Source of the DNA: an uncultured Clostridium sp.
GTDB taxonomy: Bacteria > Bacillota > Clostridia > UBA1212 > UBA1255
NCBI GenBank assembly: GCA_900543695.1
Contig: UQSG01000009.1
Location: forward strand, 1 to 64,000
DNA: 64,000 nucleotides
Reading direction: 5' to 3'
The position numbers and the translations under genes are program-made. The notes beneath the pieces were generated by a model. It did not search any database. It was not told where the DNA came from and saw only the letters and a program-made list of their open reading frames with translations. Position 1 is the stretch's first letter; the number at the start of each line of letters is the position of its first letter. Positions 19,294 through 28,832 of the stretch are shown piece after piece.

Positions 19294-22200
19294 ATGGATA
19301 GAAAAAGTAAACTGATTCATGCGGCGGGCAGGAGCTACGCGGCAAAGGAAATGCGGCAGTACTTTGGATTTGATCAATGGGAGAGCGATCCGGAAATTCG
19401 AAAGGATGAAATCGATTTCACACTTGCGGCCTCTGATCTGAGAAATGCGGACGGGGAGCTCCCGCAGCTCGTTCATCCGGCGTATACGCTGGATCTGTGC
19501 GGCACCTGGCAGCTTTCTTCGCCTTCGGCGCCGGCCGGGGAGGGTGGTCCCGGCTTCGCTGCGGTCGACCGGATCCCGGCGGAGGTACCGGGCAGCGTGC
19601 ATACGGCCTGTACGGTGCAGGGAATATTAAAGGATCCTTATGTCGGACTCAATGACGCCGAAGCGATGGCCTTCAGCGGCCGGGAATGGACGTATGAGCG
19701 GAGCTTTATATATGAGGGCAGCGGCGAGGCGGTACGCCTGTCCTTTGACGGCGTCTGCGACCGGTGCGAGGTATATCTGAACGACATGCTTCTTGGCAGC
19801 CACCAGGGGATGTTCGGAGGCCCCGTCTTTGACGTTACCTCGGTTGTGCGAAAAGGAGAAAACCGCCTGCGCGTACACTTGCTGCCGGCAGTGCATTTTA
19901 CAAAAACCGTTGTATTTAATTGCTCTGACGGATGGCACTACGCCCGCCTGTGGCCGCTTGGAATCTGGAATAAAGTACGGATCGAGGATCTGCCGGACGC
20001 GGACTGCGGCAGCCCGTTTATTTCTACCTTTGATTCGGTGCAGGGAACGATGGAGCTGAGCCTGCCGGTTACGGTGCGGCGAGGCAGGCTGGAGGACTAT
20101 ACGGTGCGGGCAATTGCCGCGCCAAAGAATTTTGAGGGGACTGCGTACGGCTTTGACTGCCCTGCCAGGGAGCGGCTGTACGTGCGCTTTGACCTGCCGG
20201 AATTCCGGCTGTGGTACCCGAACGGCCGCGGTCCGCAGAATCTGTATACGCTGTATGTGCAGATTCTTGAGAAGGCAAGCGGCCGCGTTGTCTGCGGACG
20301 GGCGTCTTCCTTCGGCGTGCGTTCTCTGGAAATGGCGCCGTTTCCCTCCGGAGAAAAGGAAACGCAATATAACCGAACCGCGGTGATCAACCGGGAGGGA
20401 ATTTTCCTCAAAGGAGCGAACTGGTGTACGATCGACGCCATGATGCGGTTCGACCGGGCGGACTACGACCGGATTCTTTCAAGAGCCAGGCAGCAGGGGC
20501 TGAATTTCTTCCGCGCCTGGGGCGGCGGACTGGCGGAAACCGATGCTTTTTATGATCTGTGCGATGAATACGGACTCTGTGTTTATCAGGAATGGCCCTG
20601 CTGCTGGGACAGTCAGAAGCAGCAGCCGAAGGATGCGCTTTATGAGTGCGTCCGCCTGAATACGATCCGTATGCGGAATCATCCTTCTCTGATCCTGTAT
20701 GGCGGCGGCAATGAGGGCAACGGCGCAATTGAAGACGAAGCGCTGAACAGAATCGGCTGCCTGACCTATGAATACGACGGTACCCGGAGCTATTTCCGTC
20801 AGGACGGCGGTGCCTCGGGCGAGGGAATGGTCCATGACCATATCCACTGGGGCGGGGAAAAGCCGGAGCATTATATGACGCGCTACGGCTTCTCCAATGA
20901 AAAAAACATGCACGAGTACGGTCTCGACGCTTTTATGAATCTCAGCTCCGTGCGGCGGTACGCCTCGCTTGCGGAAATGCTGGAGTGGCCTGTCCGGAGC
21001 CGCGGAGTCATCTCCTATCATACGGCGACCTTCAACGGCGCGCATGGCTGGTCTCCCACGCCGCACGGCTTCGATATGGAGACCTACGTGCATTACGCGT
21101 CCATGTTTACGCCGGTAAACAATCTGGCGCAGCTGGCTGCAGGCTCGCAGCTGGCGCAGGCTCTGGCCAAGGTGCCTGCGATCCTGAACGCCCGCATTAA
21201 ATGGCCAAACTGTACGGCCAATGTATACTATAAAATGAACGATATTTATCCGGGCGGCGCCTGGAGCGTGGTGGACTGGTACGGAGCGCCGAAGCTGGCG
21301 CACTATCTGTGCCAGGACGCGCAGATGCCTCTGATGGCCGGTGGCTGGATGGATCGCTACAACACCTATGACAAACCGGAGCACGATCTGAACGTGCCGG
21401 TATATATCCTGGACGACAATCTGCTGCTGGACGGCAAACAATGGTGCGTTACGGTACGCCTGTACGGCGCAGCGCTTCAGCTGCTGAAGGAAAAACAATA
21501 CCGGGGACGGGGCTCTGTCGGAAAATCCGGAATGGCGGGGCTCTTCCACGCCGACGCCGGGCTGATGGAAAACGGTCCGCAGTTTATTGTGTTTGATCTT
21601 TCCGTAGAAGAGAAGCATGCTGCCAGATATTATATGCCTATGAATTTCGACAGGGCGCCGGGCTGCCTGTTCCGTATGCCGCACGCCGTTTTAACGATGG
21701 AAAAGGTGGACGGCGGTTCCGAGGAAGGCGCGGAGCGGATCGCTGCGTATGAGGAAACGCAGTGCCGGCTGCCGGAGGCATGCTGCTTTGCACGCCACGG
21801 TACGGGGAAAAAGGCGCTGCTCGTTCGCAATGCTTCCGACCTGCCGGCAGTGGGCGTGCATTTCCTTTGTTCCCAAAACGAGGACACGTTCGTATGCTCC
21901 GACAACTATTTCTGGCTGATGCCCGGTGAAGGCAGGCTGGTCTATGTCAGCGACTGGCAGGATGTTTCCGGCGTAGGATGCTTCAACTACGAAGGCATCG
22001 ACTGCGAGCTGCGCCTGGCCCAGCCGCAGGAGGAAACGAAAAAAATCCTGGAGTTAAGCGGCGCTTCGGAGGATTGCAGCAGCGTTACGCTGCACTGGAG
22101 AAAGCTGCCGCAGGCTGCCGCAGACATTCTGGCCTACAGCATTTCCGTGGACGGACAGGAGGCTGCCGTAGTGCCGGCCGTCTCCAGGGACGGCTCGGAA

Positions 22201-23082
22201 ACGCGCTCCTGGACGGTACGCGGTCTGCGGGAAAGCCGGACGTATACGTTCCGGCTCGGCGTCATTGACGGGCAGTGCCGGCTGTATCCGGCGTCTTCGG
22301 ATGTGCCTGTTACCGTGCAGGAAGATAAAGAACGTCCGGTGGCGCTTTACGCCTATATGCGGGGAGAAGACCTGGTGGAAATCCTCTTCTCCAAGGCGCT
22401 GGATCCCGCCTCGGCAGATACTCCGGCAGCTTACAGGATAGAAGGCGGCACAGTGCTCTCTGCCGCCGTGAGACCGGAGGCGCCCGAACGCGTGCTGCTG
22501 CGTGTCAGCATGGCTCCGGGATGCGGCACACCCAACGGAAAGCATCTGGAAATCCGCGGCGTGACGGATGACACAAAGCACCGGAACCGGATGGAGGACA
22601 CGCAATGCGAAGTGTTTGGCCGCCTGACGGAAGCGGATTTTTCGATGTGCGGCGGCATACGCCGGGTGCGTACGGCGTTCAGCATCGGCGACAGCGCGCG
22701 GATCCGTTTCCAGGTGCGCAGCAACCCGGAAAATAAAACGCATCGTGTGCTCCTGGCAAAATGCCCCAAGCAGGCCAGAGAGCATTTTGAGCTGTATCTG
22801 CGCCCGGACGGAGAGCTTTGCATGTATTCCATGCGGGGCGACGTCGGTCTGGGGCTGAATGCGGATACTGCGGGCGGCTGGCTCGATGTGGAGCTGCGTT
22901 TTCGCGGAATGTCGGCCGTCCTGTACTCGGATGGCAGAGAAATTCGGGCGATGCACGACGCCGTAACGCGCGATATTGTGATGGGCGATCTGACGCTTTG
23001 CGCTTTGAACGACGGAGGTCTGCCGTTTGACGGCGAAATCCGGAATCTGGAGCTGCAGAGCTGGTGCCCGGAGAATCTCTGA
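19294..23082 (+). CDS. cytosolic GH2 glycosidase paralogue with C-terminal FN3/LamG-like modules
   Basis: A 1262-residue protein related along its length to the membrane-anchored GH2 enzyme two genes upstream, but lacking signal peptide, Big_2 domain and membrane helix. The jelly roll (DGVCDRCEVYLNDMLLGSHQGMF), barrel, acid/base Glu474 (YGGGNEG) and nucleophile Glu541 (MHEYGLDAF) are all kept. The C-terminal 350 residues hold an FN3-like segment and a LamG-like fold (about 1080-1260), unusual for an intracellular enzyme. ATG 19294 follows CGGAGGAAA. The pair suggests one enzyme trims a polymer outside and the other hydrolyses imported oligosaccharides. Identical catalytic signatures argue for the same bond type. 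Confidence 0.85.
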   Translation: MDRKSKLIHAAGRSYAAKEMRQYFGFDQWESDPEIRKDEIDFTLAASDLRNADGELPQLVHPAYTLDLCGTWQLSSPSAPAGEGGPGFAAVDRIPAEVPGSVHTACTVQGILKDPYVGLNDAEAMAFSGREWTYERSFIYEGSGEAVRLSFDGVCDRCEVYLNDMLLGSHQGMFGGPVFDVTSVVRKGENRLRVHLLPAVHFTKTVVFNCSDGWHYARLWPLGIWNKVRIEDLPDADCGSPFISTFDSVQGTMELSLPVTVRRGRLEDYTVRAIAAPKNFEGTAYGFDCPARERLYVRFDLPEFRLWYPNGRGPQNLYTLYVQILEKASGRVVCGRASSFGVRSLEMAPFPSGEKETQYNRTAVINREGIFLKGANWCTIDAMMRFDRADYDRILSRARQQGLNFFRAWGGGLAETDAFYDLCDEYGLCVYQEWPCCWDSQKQQPKDALYECVRLNTIRMRNHPSLILYGGGNEGNGAIEDEALNRIGCLTYEYDGTRSYFRQDGGASGEGMVHDHIHWGGEKPEHYMTRYGFSNEKNMHEYGLDAFMNLSSVRRYASLAEMLEWPVRSRGVISYHTATFNGAHGWSPTPHGFDMETYVHYASMFTPVNNLAQLAAGSQLAQALAKVPAILNARIKWPNCTANVYYKMNDIYPGGAWSVVDWYGAPKLAHYLCQDAQMPLMAGGWMDRYNTYDKPEHDLNVPVYILDDNLLLDGKQWCVTVRLYGAALQLLKEKQYRGRGSVGKSGMAGLFHADAGLMENGPQFIVFDLSVEEKHAARYYMPMNFDRAPGCLFRMPHAVLTMEKVDGGSEEGAERIAAYEETQCRLPEACCFARHGTGKKALLVRNASDLPAVGVHFLCSQNEDTFVCSDNYFWLMPGEGRLVYVSDWQDVSGVGCFNYEGIDCELRLAQPQEETKKILELSGASEDCSSVTLHWRKLPQAAADILAYSISVDGQEAAVVPAVSRDGSETRSWTVRGLRESRTYTFRLGVIDGQCRLYPASSDVPVTVQEDKERPVALYAYMRGEDLVEILFSKALDPASADTPAAYRIEGGTVLSAAVRPEAPERVLLRVSMAPGCGTPNGKHLEIRGVTDDTKHRNRMEDTQCEVFGRLTEADFSMCGGIRRVRTAFSIGDSARIRFQVRSNPENKTHRVLLAKCPKQAREHFELYLRPDGELCMYSMRGDVGLGLNADTAGGWLDVELRFRGMSAVLYSDGREIRAMHDAVTRDIVMGDLTLCALNDGGLPFDGEIRNLELQSWCPENL

Positions 23083-23132
23083 GAGGATTTTCACACAGAA
23101 ATTTTATGTAAGCCTATGGGAGGAAGATAAAA

Positions 23133-23903
23133 ATGAACGGAACCGGAACGTATACGCCGGCCAGGCTGGCAAAAATGATCGATCAGACGCTTTTAAAGGC
23201 GTACGCCACAAGGGAGGATTTCGAAGCGTTCTGCAGGGAAAGCGACCGCTATGGCTTTAAAATGGTGGCGATCAATTCCGCGCCGGTAAAGCTGTGCAAA
23301 ACGCTGCTGAAGGACAGCGATGTGCTTGTAGGCGCCGCGATCGGGTTCCCCTTGGGGCAGACGACGCTGGAATGCAAGGTGAAGGAAACGGAGCTGGCGA
23401 TCGCCGACGGGGCGGATGAAATTGACTATGTCATCAACATCGGCCGGCTGCGCAGCGGCGATACCGCCTATATCGAAGAAGAAATGCGGCAAATGGTGAG
23501 AACTTGCCGCGCGCATGAAAAAACGGTAAAGGTCATTTTCGAAAACTGCTATCTGACCGCAGAAGAAAAGAAAACGCTGTGTGAAATCGCGCTGCGCGTT
23601 CGCCCTGATTTTATTAAGACCAGCACGGGGTTTGGCACGCCTGCGTCCGGCGTCGGTACGTCGGAGCGGGACCGCCTGGCAGCCGTCGGCGCTGCGCTGG
23701 AGGACGTGCGGCTGATGAAATCTATCGTCGGCAACAAAATAAAGGTGAAGGCAGCCGGCGGCATCCGAACGCTGGAGGACGCGCTTGCCATGCTGGAAGC
23801 CGGCGCGGAGCGCCTGGGCACGAGCGCAGGCGTCCGGATTATTGAATCTCTGCAATCTCTCAATCATGAAAAATATATGGAGGTAGAAGAACATGAAAGG
23901 TAA
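23133..23903 (+). CDS. deoC: deoxyribose-phosphate aldolase-family protein
   Basis: A 256-residue class I aldolase, a normal DeoC length. Schiff-base Lys162 lies in DFIKTSTGFG, the second active lysine is Lys206 in KVKAAGGI, and Asp98 in EIDYVINIG completes the known triad. The classical reaction splits 2-deoxyribose 5-phosphate into glyceraldehyde 3-phosphate and acetaldehyde. Here the gene is not with nucleoside genes but at the end of a sugar operon, 50 bases after the GH2 gene, so it may cleave a related deoxy- or ketose-phosphate. ATG 23133 follows GGGAGGA. It overlaps the next gene by 11 bases. Confidence 0.88.
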   Translation: MNGTGTYTPARLAKMIDQTLLKAYATREDFEAFCRESDRYGFKMVAINSAPVKLCKTLLKDSDVLVGAAIGFPLGQTTLECKVKETELAIADGADEIDYVINIGRLRSGDTAYIEEEMRQMVRTCRAHEKTVKVIFENCYLTAEEKKTLCEIALRVRPDFIKTSTGFGTPASGVGTSERDRLAAVGAALEDVRLMKSIVGNKIKVKAAGGIRTLEDALAMLEAGAERLGTSAGVRIIESLQSLNHEKYMEVEEHER

Positions 23904-25230
23904 CGCAAAAAAGTTTTTTGCATTGCTGGCGGCGCTGTCGCTGCTGGCGGCATGGGCTCCCGCACGGTCATTTGCTGCGGATGTGCCTGAACCGGTGTTT
24001 TCCATGAACGACTCTCTGGACGCTATTGCGGGAGAATACACGGAAAATACCGTGAACGGCGTCGACGGCGTATCGCTGAACGGAGTCAGCGGCCTGCGGT
24101 ACGACGGGCTTGAGATGGACTTCGGAAAGCCCTTTACCATCTCGTTTGCGGTGCAGATCGACCAGTACGCGTCGGGCTTTGCTGTGATGACCGCGGTCAA
24201 TCCAAAGGCTGCGGGGCATGTCGAGGTATATCTGCAGGAGGGTAAAATGATGTTTTACGCGCCGGAGGTAAACGGGAACATTCCGGTGGAATCCGGCATC
24301 AGCGTTATGGATGGACAGCTGCACCTGGTCGCCTGCTCTTATGACGGCGCCACGTTCCGCTGGTATGACAACGGTATGAAAATCAACGAGTGGCCGGTTA
24401 CCGGAACCGTTGCGAATATCGGCTCCACGATTTTGTCGATCGGCGATCTGAACGAGGGCTCCATGCCGTTTTCCGGATTTATCGGCGATCTTCGCATCTT
24501 TGATTCCGCTTTAAGCGAGGAACAGATGGCTGCCGTGAGTTCCCCGAAGGAGGAGGAAGACGTCGTGGTGGAAACTGAGCCCAAGCTGCTGGCTGCTCTG
24601 GCGGAGGAGGGCGTGACGCTGGAGGCAGGCGTCGGCGAGAACACGCTGCAGAGCGAATTCGTACACAATCTGGGCGAAACCTTTACGATTGCAGCCCAAT
24701 TCAGCGCTGCACCCCTCGAAGGAATTCAGATCCTTTTCGCAAAGGGAACCAAGGCCACACCGGGACATTTCGAAGTGTATCTGGAAGAAAACGGAGAACT
24801 GGCATTTTATGCGCCGGAGCTGGCGAACAACAATTCCGTAAGATCCGGCGTAATCCTTAACGACGGAGAGAATCATGCGTTTGCCGTTACATACGACGGC
24901 AGCAGCATGACCTTCTATATTGACGGAGAGGCCACAAACACGATGGAGGTGTCCGGAACTCTTTCGAATAAAACGACGGCTTTCCGGATCGGGCAGCTGG
25001 TGGAAAACGGCTTCGGGTATACCGGTACGATCCGGAATATCCGCCTGTACAACTACGCGCTGACGGAAGCGGATGCGCTTGCCCTGAGCGGCGGAACGGG
25101 CGCGGAGCCTGACGACAATCCGGACGTCCCGAATATTCCGACTGGAGACGGCGCTTCCTGGGCGGCGCTTGCCGCGGTTTTGCTGCCGGCGGCCATGGTG
25201 CTTGCTTTAAGAAGACGTGCAAAGGTATAA
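23893..25230 (+). CDS. surface protein with two LamG-like domains and sortase-like C-terminus
   Basis: A 445-residue exported protein. The signal peptide covers about residues 1-29 (to SFAADVPEP). Two LamG-like modules follow at about 35-215 and 235-400, each with HLVACSYDG or HAFAVTYDG and YDNGMKI/YIDGEA strands. The C-terminus has IPTGD, a hydrophobic stretch and RRRAK, which resembles the PxTG-type sortase signals of Clostridia, so it may be linked to the wall. It is the last gene of the operon and mirrors the first one, giving the cluster two surface LamG proteins. No catalytic residues are recognised; sugar binding is inferred from the fold. Confidence 0.78.
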   Translation: MKGNAKKFFALLAALSLLAAWAPARSFAADVPEPVFSMNDSLDAIAGEYTENTVNGVDGVSLNGVSGLRYDGLEMDFGKPFTISFAVQIDQYASGFAVMTAVNPKAAGHVEVYLQEGKMMFYAPEVNGNIPVESGISVMDGQLHLVACSYDGATFRWYDNGMKINEWPVTGTVANIGSTILSIGDLNEGSMPFSGFIGDLRIFDSALSEEQMAAVSSPKEEEDVVVETEPKLLAALAEEGVTLEAGVGENTLQSEFVHNLGETFTIAAQFSAAPLEGIQILFAKGTKATPGHFEVYLEENGELAFYAPELANNNSVRSGVILNDGENHAFAVTYDGSSMTFYIDGEATNTMEVSGTLSNKTTAFRIGQLVENGFGYTGTIRNIRLYNYALTEADALALSGGTGAEPDDNPDVPNIPTGDGASWAALAAVLLPAAMVLALRRRAKV

Positions 25231-25592
25231 GAATCAGCGCGGAGCAGCGGAAATACCTGCTGCTTTCGACGCTTGACTTCCGAAACTGCTCCTGATAAAA
25301 TAATCCGGAAAAAGAAACGGCCGAAAGGGCTTGAACGCCAGCCGGATCGGCCGGAGCTTTGGATGCCGGACGGAGCTGGGAAACTCTCTCTTTTTCCGGC
25401 GGCAGCGCAGGCTGCTTCGCAGGCATTCAGGAGAAGCAAGAGAGCATTATCCCGGAGAAAACGCAAAGAGAGACGAAACTTCCGTCTCTCTTTTTTTAGA
25501 GCCTTCCGGCGGGTAAGAGTCCTGCTTCATCCGCAGGCCCGGGCCTTCTGCCCGGTCAGACAGGTAAATAAAAAGGATTGCGAGGAAAAAGT
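25231..25592 (+). promoter_or_regulatory. carB leader with promoter and possible attenuator
   Basis: A 362-base stretch without a gene. TTGACT (25273-25278) and TAAAAT (25296-25301) with a 17-base spacer form a good promoter. The transcript would have a leader of about 285 bases. It contains a strong terminator (25465-25497) and, upstream, TCTCTCTTT (25385-25393), which is complementary to the 5' arm of that terminator (25465-25473) and could form an antiterminator. A further hairpin CCGGGC-CTTCT-GCCCGG lies near 25540. I do not recognise a PyrR binding loop or a known riboswitch core. Confidence 0.5.
25465..25497 (+). terminator. strong rho-independent terminator upstream of carB
   Basis: An 11-bp perfect stem (AAAGAGAGACG with CGTCTCTCTTT) around a 7-base loop, followed by a run of T. 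It is 235 bases after the end of the carbohydrate operon and 96 bases before carB. It can end the operon and also act as the attenuator for carB. Confidence 0.85.
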
Positions 25593-28500
25593 ATGAAGAG
25601 AAACGACATTCACAAAGTATTGATTATCGGCTCCGGCCCCATCATTATCGGCCAGGCCTGTGAATTCGATTATTCCGGAACGCAGGCATGTAAGGCATTG
25701 AAGAATCTCGGGTATGAAATAGTATTGGTAAACTCCAATCCTGCCACCATCATGACGGATCCGGAAACGGCCGATGTGACTTATATTGAACCTCTGAATT
25801 TGGAGCGCCTTACGCAGATTATCGAAAAAGAACGTCCGGATGCGCTGCTGCCCAATCTGGGCGGTCAGTCGGGCCTCAATCTGTGCTCAGAGCTGGCAAA
25901 AGCCGGCGTGCTGGAAAAGTATCACGTGAAGGTGATCGGCGTGCAGGTGGACGCGATCGAGCGCGGAGAGGATCGCATGGAATTTAAGAAAACCATGCGG
26001 GAGCTGGGGATTGAAATGGCGCGCAGCGAAATCGCCACGACGGTAGAAGAGGCGCTGGAGATCGCCGACCGGCTGGGATATCCCGTTGTGCTGCGTCCTG
26101 CCTATACAATGGGCGGCGCCGGCGGCGGCCTCGTATATAACGTGGACGAGCTGAAAACCGTATGCGCCCGCGGCCTGCAGGCCAGCCTTGTGGGCCAGGT
26201 GCTGGTGGAAGAATCCATTCTCGGCTGGGAAGAGCTGGAACTGGAGGTGGTCCGCGACGCAAAGGGAAATATGATTACCGTCTGCTTTATTGAAAATATT
26301 GATCCTCTGGGCGTTCATACGGGCGATTCCTTCTGCTCGGCGCCCATGCTGACGATTTCCGGGGAGGTGCAGAAGCGCCTTCAGGAGCAGGCCTACCGTA
26401 TTGTAGAAAAAGTGGGCGTCATCGGCGGCACAAACGTGCAGTTCGCCCACGATCCGGTTTCTGATCGTATTCTGGTCGTTGAGATCAATCCCAGAACCTC
26501 CCGCTCCTCCGCGCTGGCCTCCAAAGCCACGGGCTTTCCTATCGCGCTGGTTTCCGCAATGCTGGCCTGCGGCCTGACGCTGGACGAAATTCCCTGCGGA
26601 AAATACGGAACGCTGGATAAATACGTTCCCGGCGGCGACTACATTGTAATTAAATTCGCACGCTGGGCGTTTGAAAAATTCAAGGGTGTTGAGGATAAGC
26701 TGGGCACGCAGATGCGCGCTGTGGGAGAAGTCATGAGCATCGGCAAGACCTATAAAGAGGCGTTCCAGAAGGCGATCCGCAGCTTGGAAAACGGCCGGTA
26801 CGGCCTGGGCTTTGCCGGCGGCTATGCGGATATGAGCAAGGAGGAGCTTTTGAAGCTGCTCTATACGCCTACCAGCAACCGGCAGTTCATTCTGTATGAG
26901 GCGCTTCGCAAGGGCGCCGCGGTAGAAGAGCTCTACGAACGAACCAAAATCAAGCATTATTTCCTTGAACAGATGAAAGAGCTGGTAGAGGAAGAGGAGC
27001 GTATTCTTTCTTATAAAGGCAGGATGCTTCCTGTGGAGCTGCTCAGAAGCGCCAAGCTGGACGGCTTCTCAGATCGCTATCTTTCGCAGCTGCTGGCGAT
27101 TCCGGAGGAGGAAATCCGGGCCGAGCGTGAAAGCCTTGGCATTGTAGAGGCCTGGGAGGGAATTCATGTCAGCGCCACGAAGGATTCTGCATACTATTTT
27201 TCCAGCTATCATATGAAGGATGAAAGTCCGGCAAGCACCAATAAAAACAAAATTATGATTTTGGGCGGCGGGCCTAACCGGATCGGGCAGGGAATCGAAT
27301 TCGATTACTGCTGTGTTCATGCGGCAAAGGCGCTGAAAAAGCTCGGCTTTGAGACGATTATCGTCAACTGCAACCCGGAAACGGTTTCTACGGACTACGA
27401 TACGTCGGATAAGCTTTACTTTGAGCCTCTTACCATGGAAGACGTGCTCAGTATCTATCATAAGGAAAAGCCCCTGGGCGTGATCGCCCAGTTTGGCGGG
27501 CAGACGCCTCTGAACCTGGCTGCCGGACTGAAAAAGGCTGGCGTCAACATTCTTGGTACAACGCCCGAGACGATTGATCTCGCGGAGGACCGGGATCAGT
27601 TCCGCGCCATGATGGAGAAGCTGAAAATTCCCATGCCGGAATCGGGCATGGCCGTCACAGTAGAGGATGCGCTCTCGATCGCACATAGAATCGGGTATCC
27701 GCTGATGGTGCGCCCTTCTTATGTATTGGGCGGCCGGGGAATGGAGGTCGTACACGATGACGAGGATATGACGTTCTATATGAACGCCGCCGCAGGCGTC
27801 ACGCCGGACAGGCCTATCCTGATCGACCGTTTCCTCCATCACGCCACGGAATGCGAGGCCGACGCGATCAGTGACGGAGAAAATGTGTTTGTGCCTTCTG
27901 TGATGGAGCATATTGAGCTTGCGGGCGTTCATTCGGGCGACTCCGCCTGTATTCTGCCGCCTAAAGGGCTGACGGAGGAGCAGATTGCCGTCATTAAGGA
28001 ATATACGCGCCGGATCGCGAAGGAGATGCATGTGGTGGGGCTGATGAATATGCAATACGCCATAGAGGATGGGAAAGTGTATGTGCTTGAGGCCAATCCG
28101 AGAGCTTCCCGCACGGTGCCGCTGGTTTCCAAGGTCTGCAATATTCAGATGGTGCAGCTTGCCACCGATATCATGACCGCTCCGTATACGGGCAGACCTT
28201 CGCCCGTTCCCGCTCTGAAGGAGAAAAAATTCGCGCATTACGGTGTCAAGGAGGCGGTATTCCCCTTTAATATGTTCCCGGAGGTAGATCCCGTTCTGGG
28301 ACCGGAGATGCGCTCTACCGGAGAAGTGCTGGGAATTTCCTCTGATTTCGGCGAGGCGTTCTATAAGGCGCAGGAGGCGACGCAGACAAAGCTTCCGCTT
28401 TCTGGTTCCGTTTTAATCAGCATCAACGACAGGGACAAAGCCGAGCTGGAGGCGGTGGCCAGAGGCTTCCACGAATGCGGCTTTGAGATTTACGCCACCG

Positions 28501-28817
28501 GCGGAACCTATGCCGCCGTCACAGCGCTGGGAATTCCGGCCAGGAAGGTTTTCAAAATAGCGGAGGGCCGTCCGAATGTGCTGGATATCATTACGAACCG
28601 CGAGGTTTCCATCATTGTAAATACGCCGATTGGGAAAAAGGGAAAGACGGACGACAGCTATATCCGCAAAGCGGCGATCAAGAGCAAAATTCCTTATATC
28701 ACGACCATGGCGGCTGCGATGGCTACTGTTGAGGGGATCCGAGACGTAAAGCGTGCCGGTACGCTTCCGGTGAAATCCCTGCAGGCGTATCACGCGCAGA
28801 TTACCGATAAAGAATAA
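25593..28817 (+). CDS. carB: carbamoyl-phosphate synthase large subunit
   Basis: A 1074-residue, full-length CarB. It makes carbamoyl phosphate from bicarbonate, ATP and ammonia delivered by the small subunit, for pyrimidine and arginine synthesis. Two homologous halves are seen, each with a pre-ATP-grasp and ATP-grasp domain (RPAYTMGGAGGG in the first, RPSYVLGGRGME in the second), the N-terminal KVLIIGSGPIIIGQACEFDYSG motif and its repeat near residue 555. The MGS-type allosteric domain is at the end (ATGGTYAAVTAL). ATG 25593 follows CGAGGA. No carA is adjacent, which is unusual since carAB normally form one unit; the small subunit must be elsewhere. Confidence 0.97.
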   Translation: MKRNDIHKVLIIGSGPIIIGQACEFDYSGTQACKALKNLGYEIVLVNSNPATIMTDPETADVTYIEPLNLERLTQIIEKERPDALLPNLGGQSGLNLCSELAKAGVLEKYHVKVIGVQVDAIERGEDRMEFKKTMRELGIEMARSEIATTVEEALEIADRLGYPVVLRPAYTMGGAGGGLVYNVDELKTVCARGLQASLVGQVLVEESILGWEELELEVVRDAKGNMITVCFIENIDPLGVHTGDSFCSAPMLTISGEVQKRLQEQAYRIVEKVGVIGGTNVQFAHDPVSDRILVVEINPRTSRSSALASKATGFPIALVSAMLACGLTLDEIPCGKYGTLDKYVPGGDYIVIKFARWAFEKFKGVEDKLGTQMRAVGEVMSIGKTYKEAFQKAIRSLENGRYGLGFAGGYADMSKEELLKLLYTPTSNRQFILYEALRKGAAVEELYERTKIKHYFLEQMKELVEEEERILSYKGRMLPVELLRSAKLDGFSDRYLSQLLAIPEEEIRAERESLGIVEAWEGIHVSATKDSAYYFSSYHMKDESPASTNKNKIMILGGGPNRIGQGIEFDYCCVHAAKALKKLGFETIIVNCNPETVSTDYDTSDKLYFEPLTMEDVLSIYHKEKPLGVIAQFGGQTPLNLAAGLKKAGVNILGTTPETIDLAEDRDQFRAMMEKLKIPMPESGMAVTVEDALSIAHRIGYPLMVRPSYVLGGRGMEVVHDDEDMTFYMNAAAGVTPDRPILIDRFLHHATECEADAISDGENVFVPSVMEHIELAGVHSGDSACILPPKGLTEEQIAVIKEYTRRIAKEMHVVGLMNMQYAIEDGKVYVLEANPRASRTVPLVSKVCNIQMVQLATDIMTAPYTGRPSPVPALKEKKFAHYGVKEAVFPFNMFPEVDPVLGPEMRSTGEVLGISSDFGEAFYKAQEATQTKLPLSGSVLISINDRDKAELEAVARGFHECGFEIYATGGTYAAVTALGIPARKVFKIAEGRPNVLDIITNREVSIIVNTPIGKKGKTDDSYIRKAAIKSKIPYITTMAAAMATVEGIRDVKRAGTLPVKSLQAYHAQITDKE

Positions 28818-28832
28818 GCTTTTACAGTAGAT

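Noticed and set aside
18235..19602. 455-codon minus-strand frame opposite the isomerase gene
   Set aside because: Mirror of a real gene; basic composition without motifs.
25593..28817. carAB operon
   Set aside because: No carA frame with a glutamine amidotransferase motif exists upstream or downstream of carB within the window.
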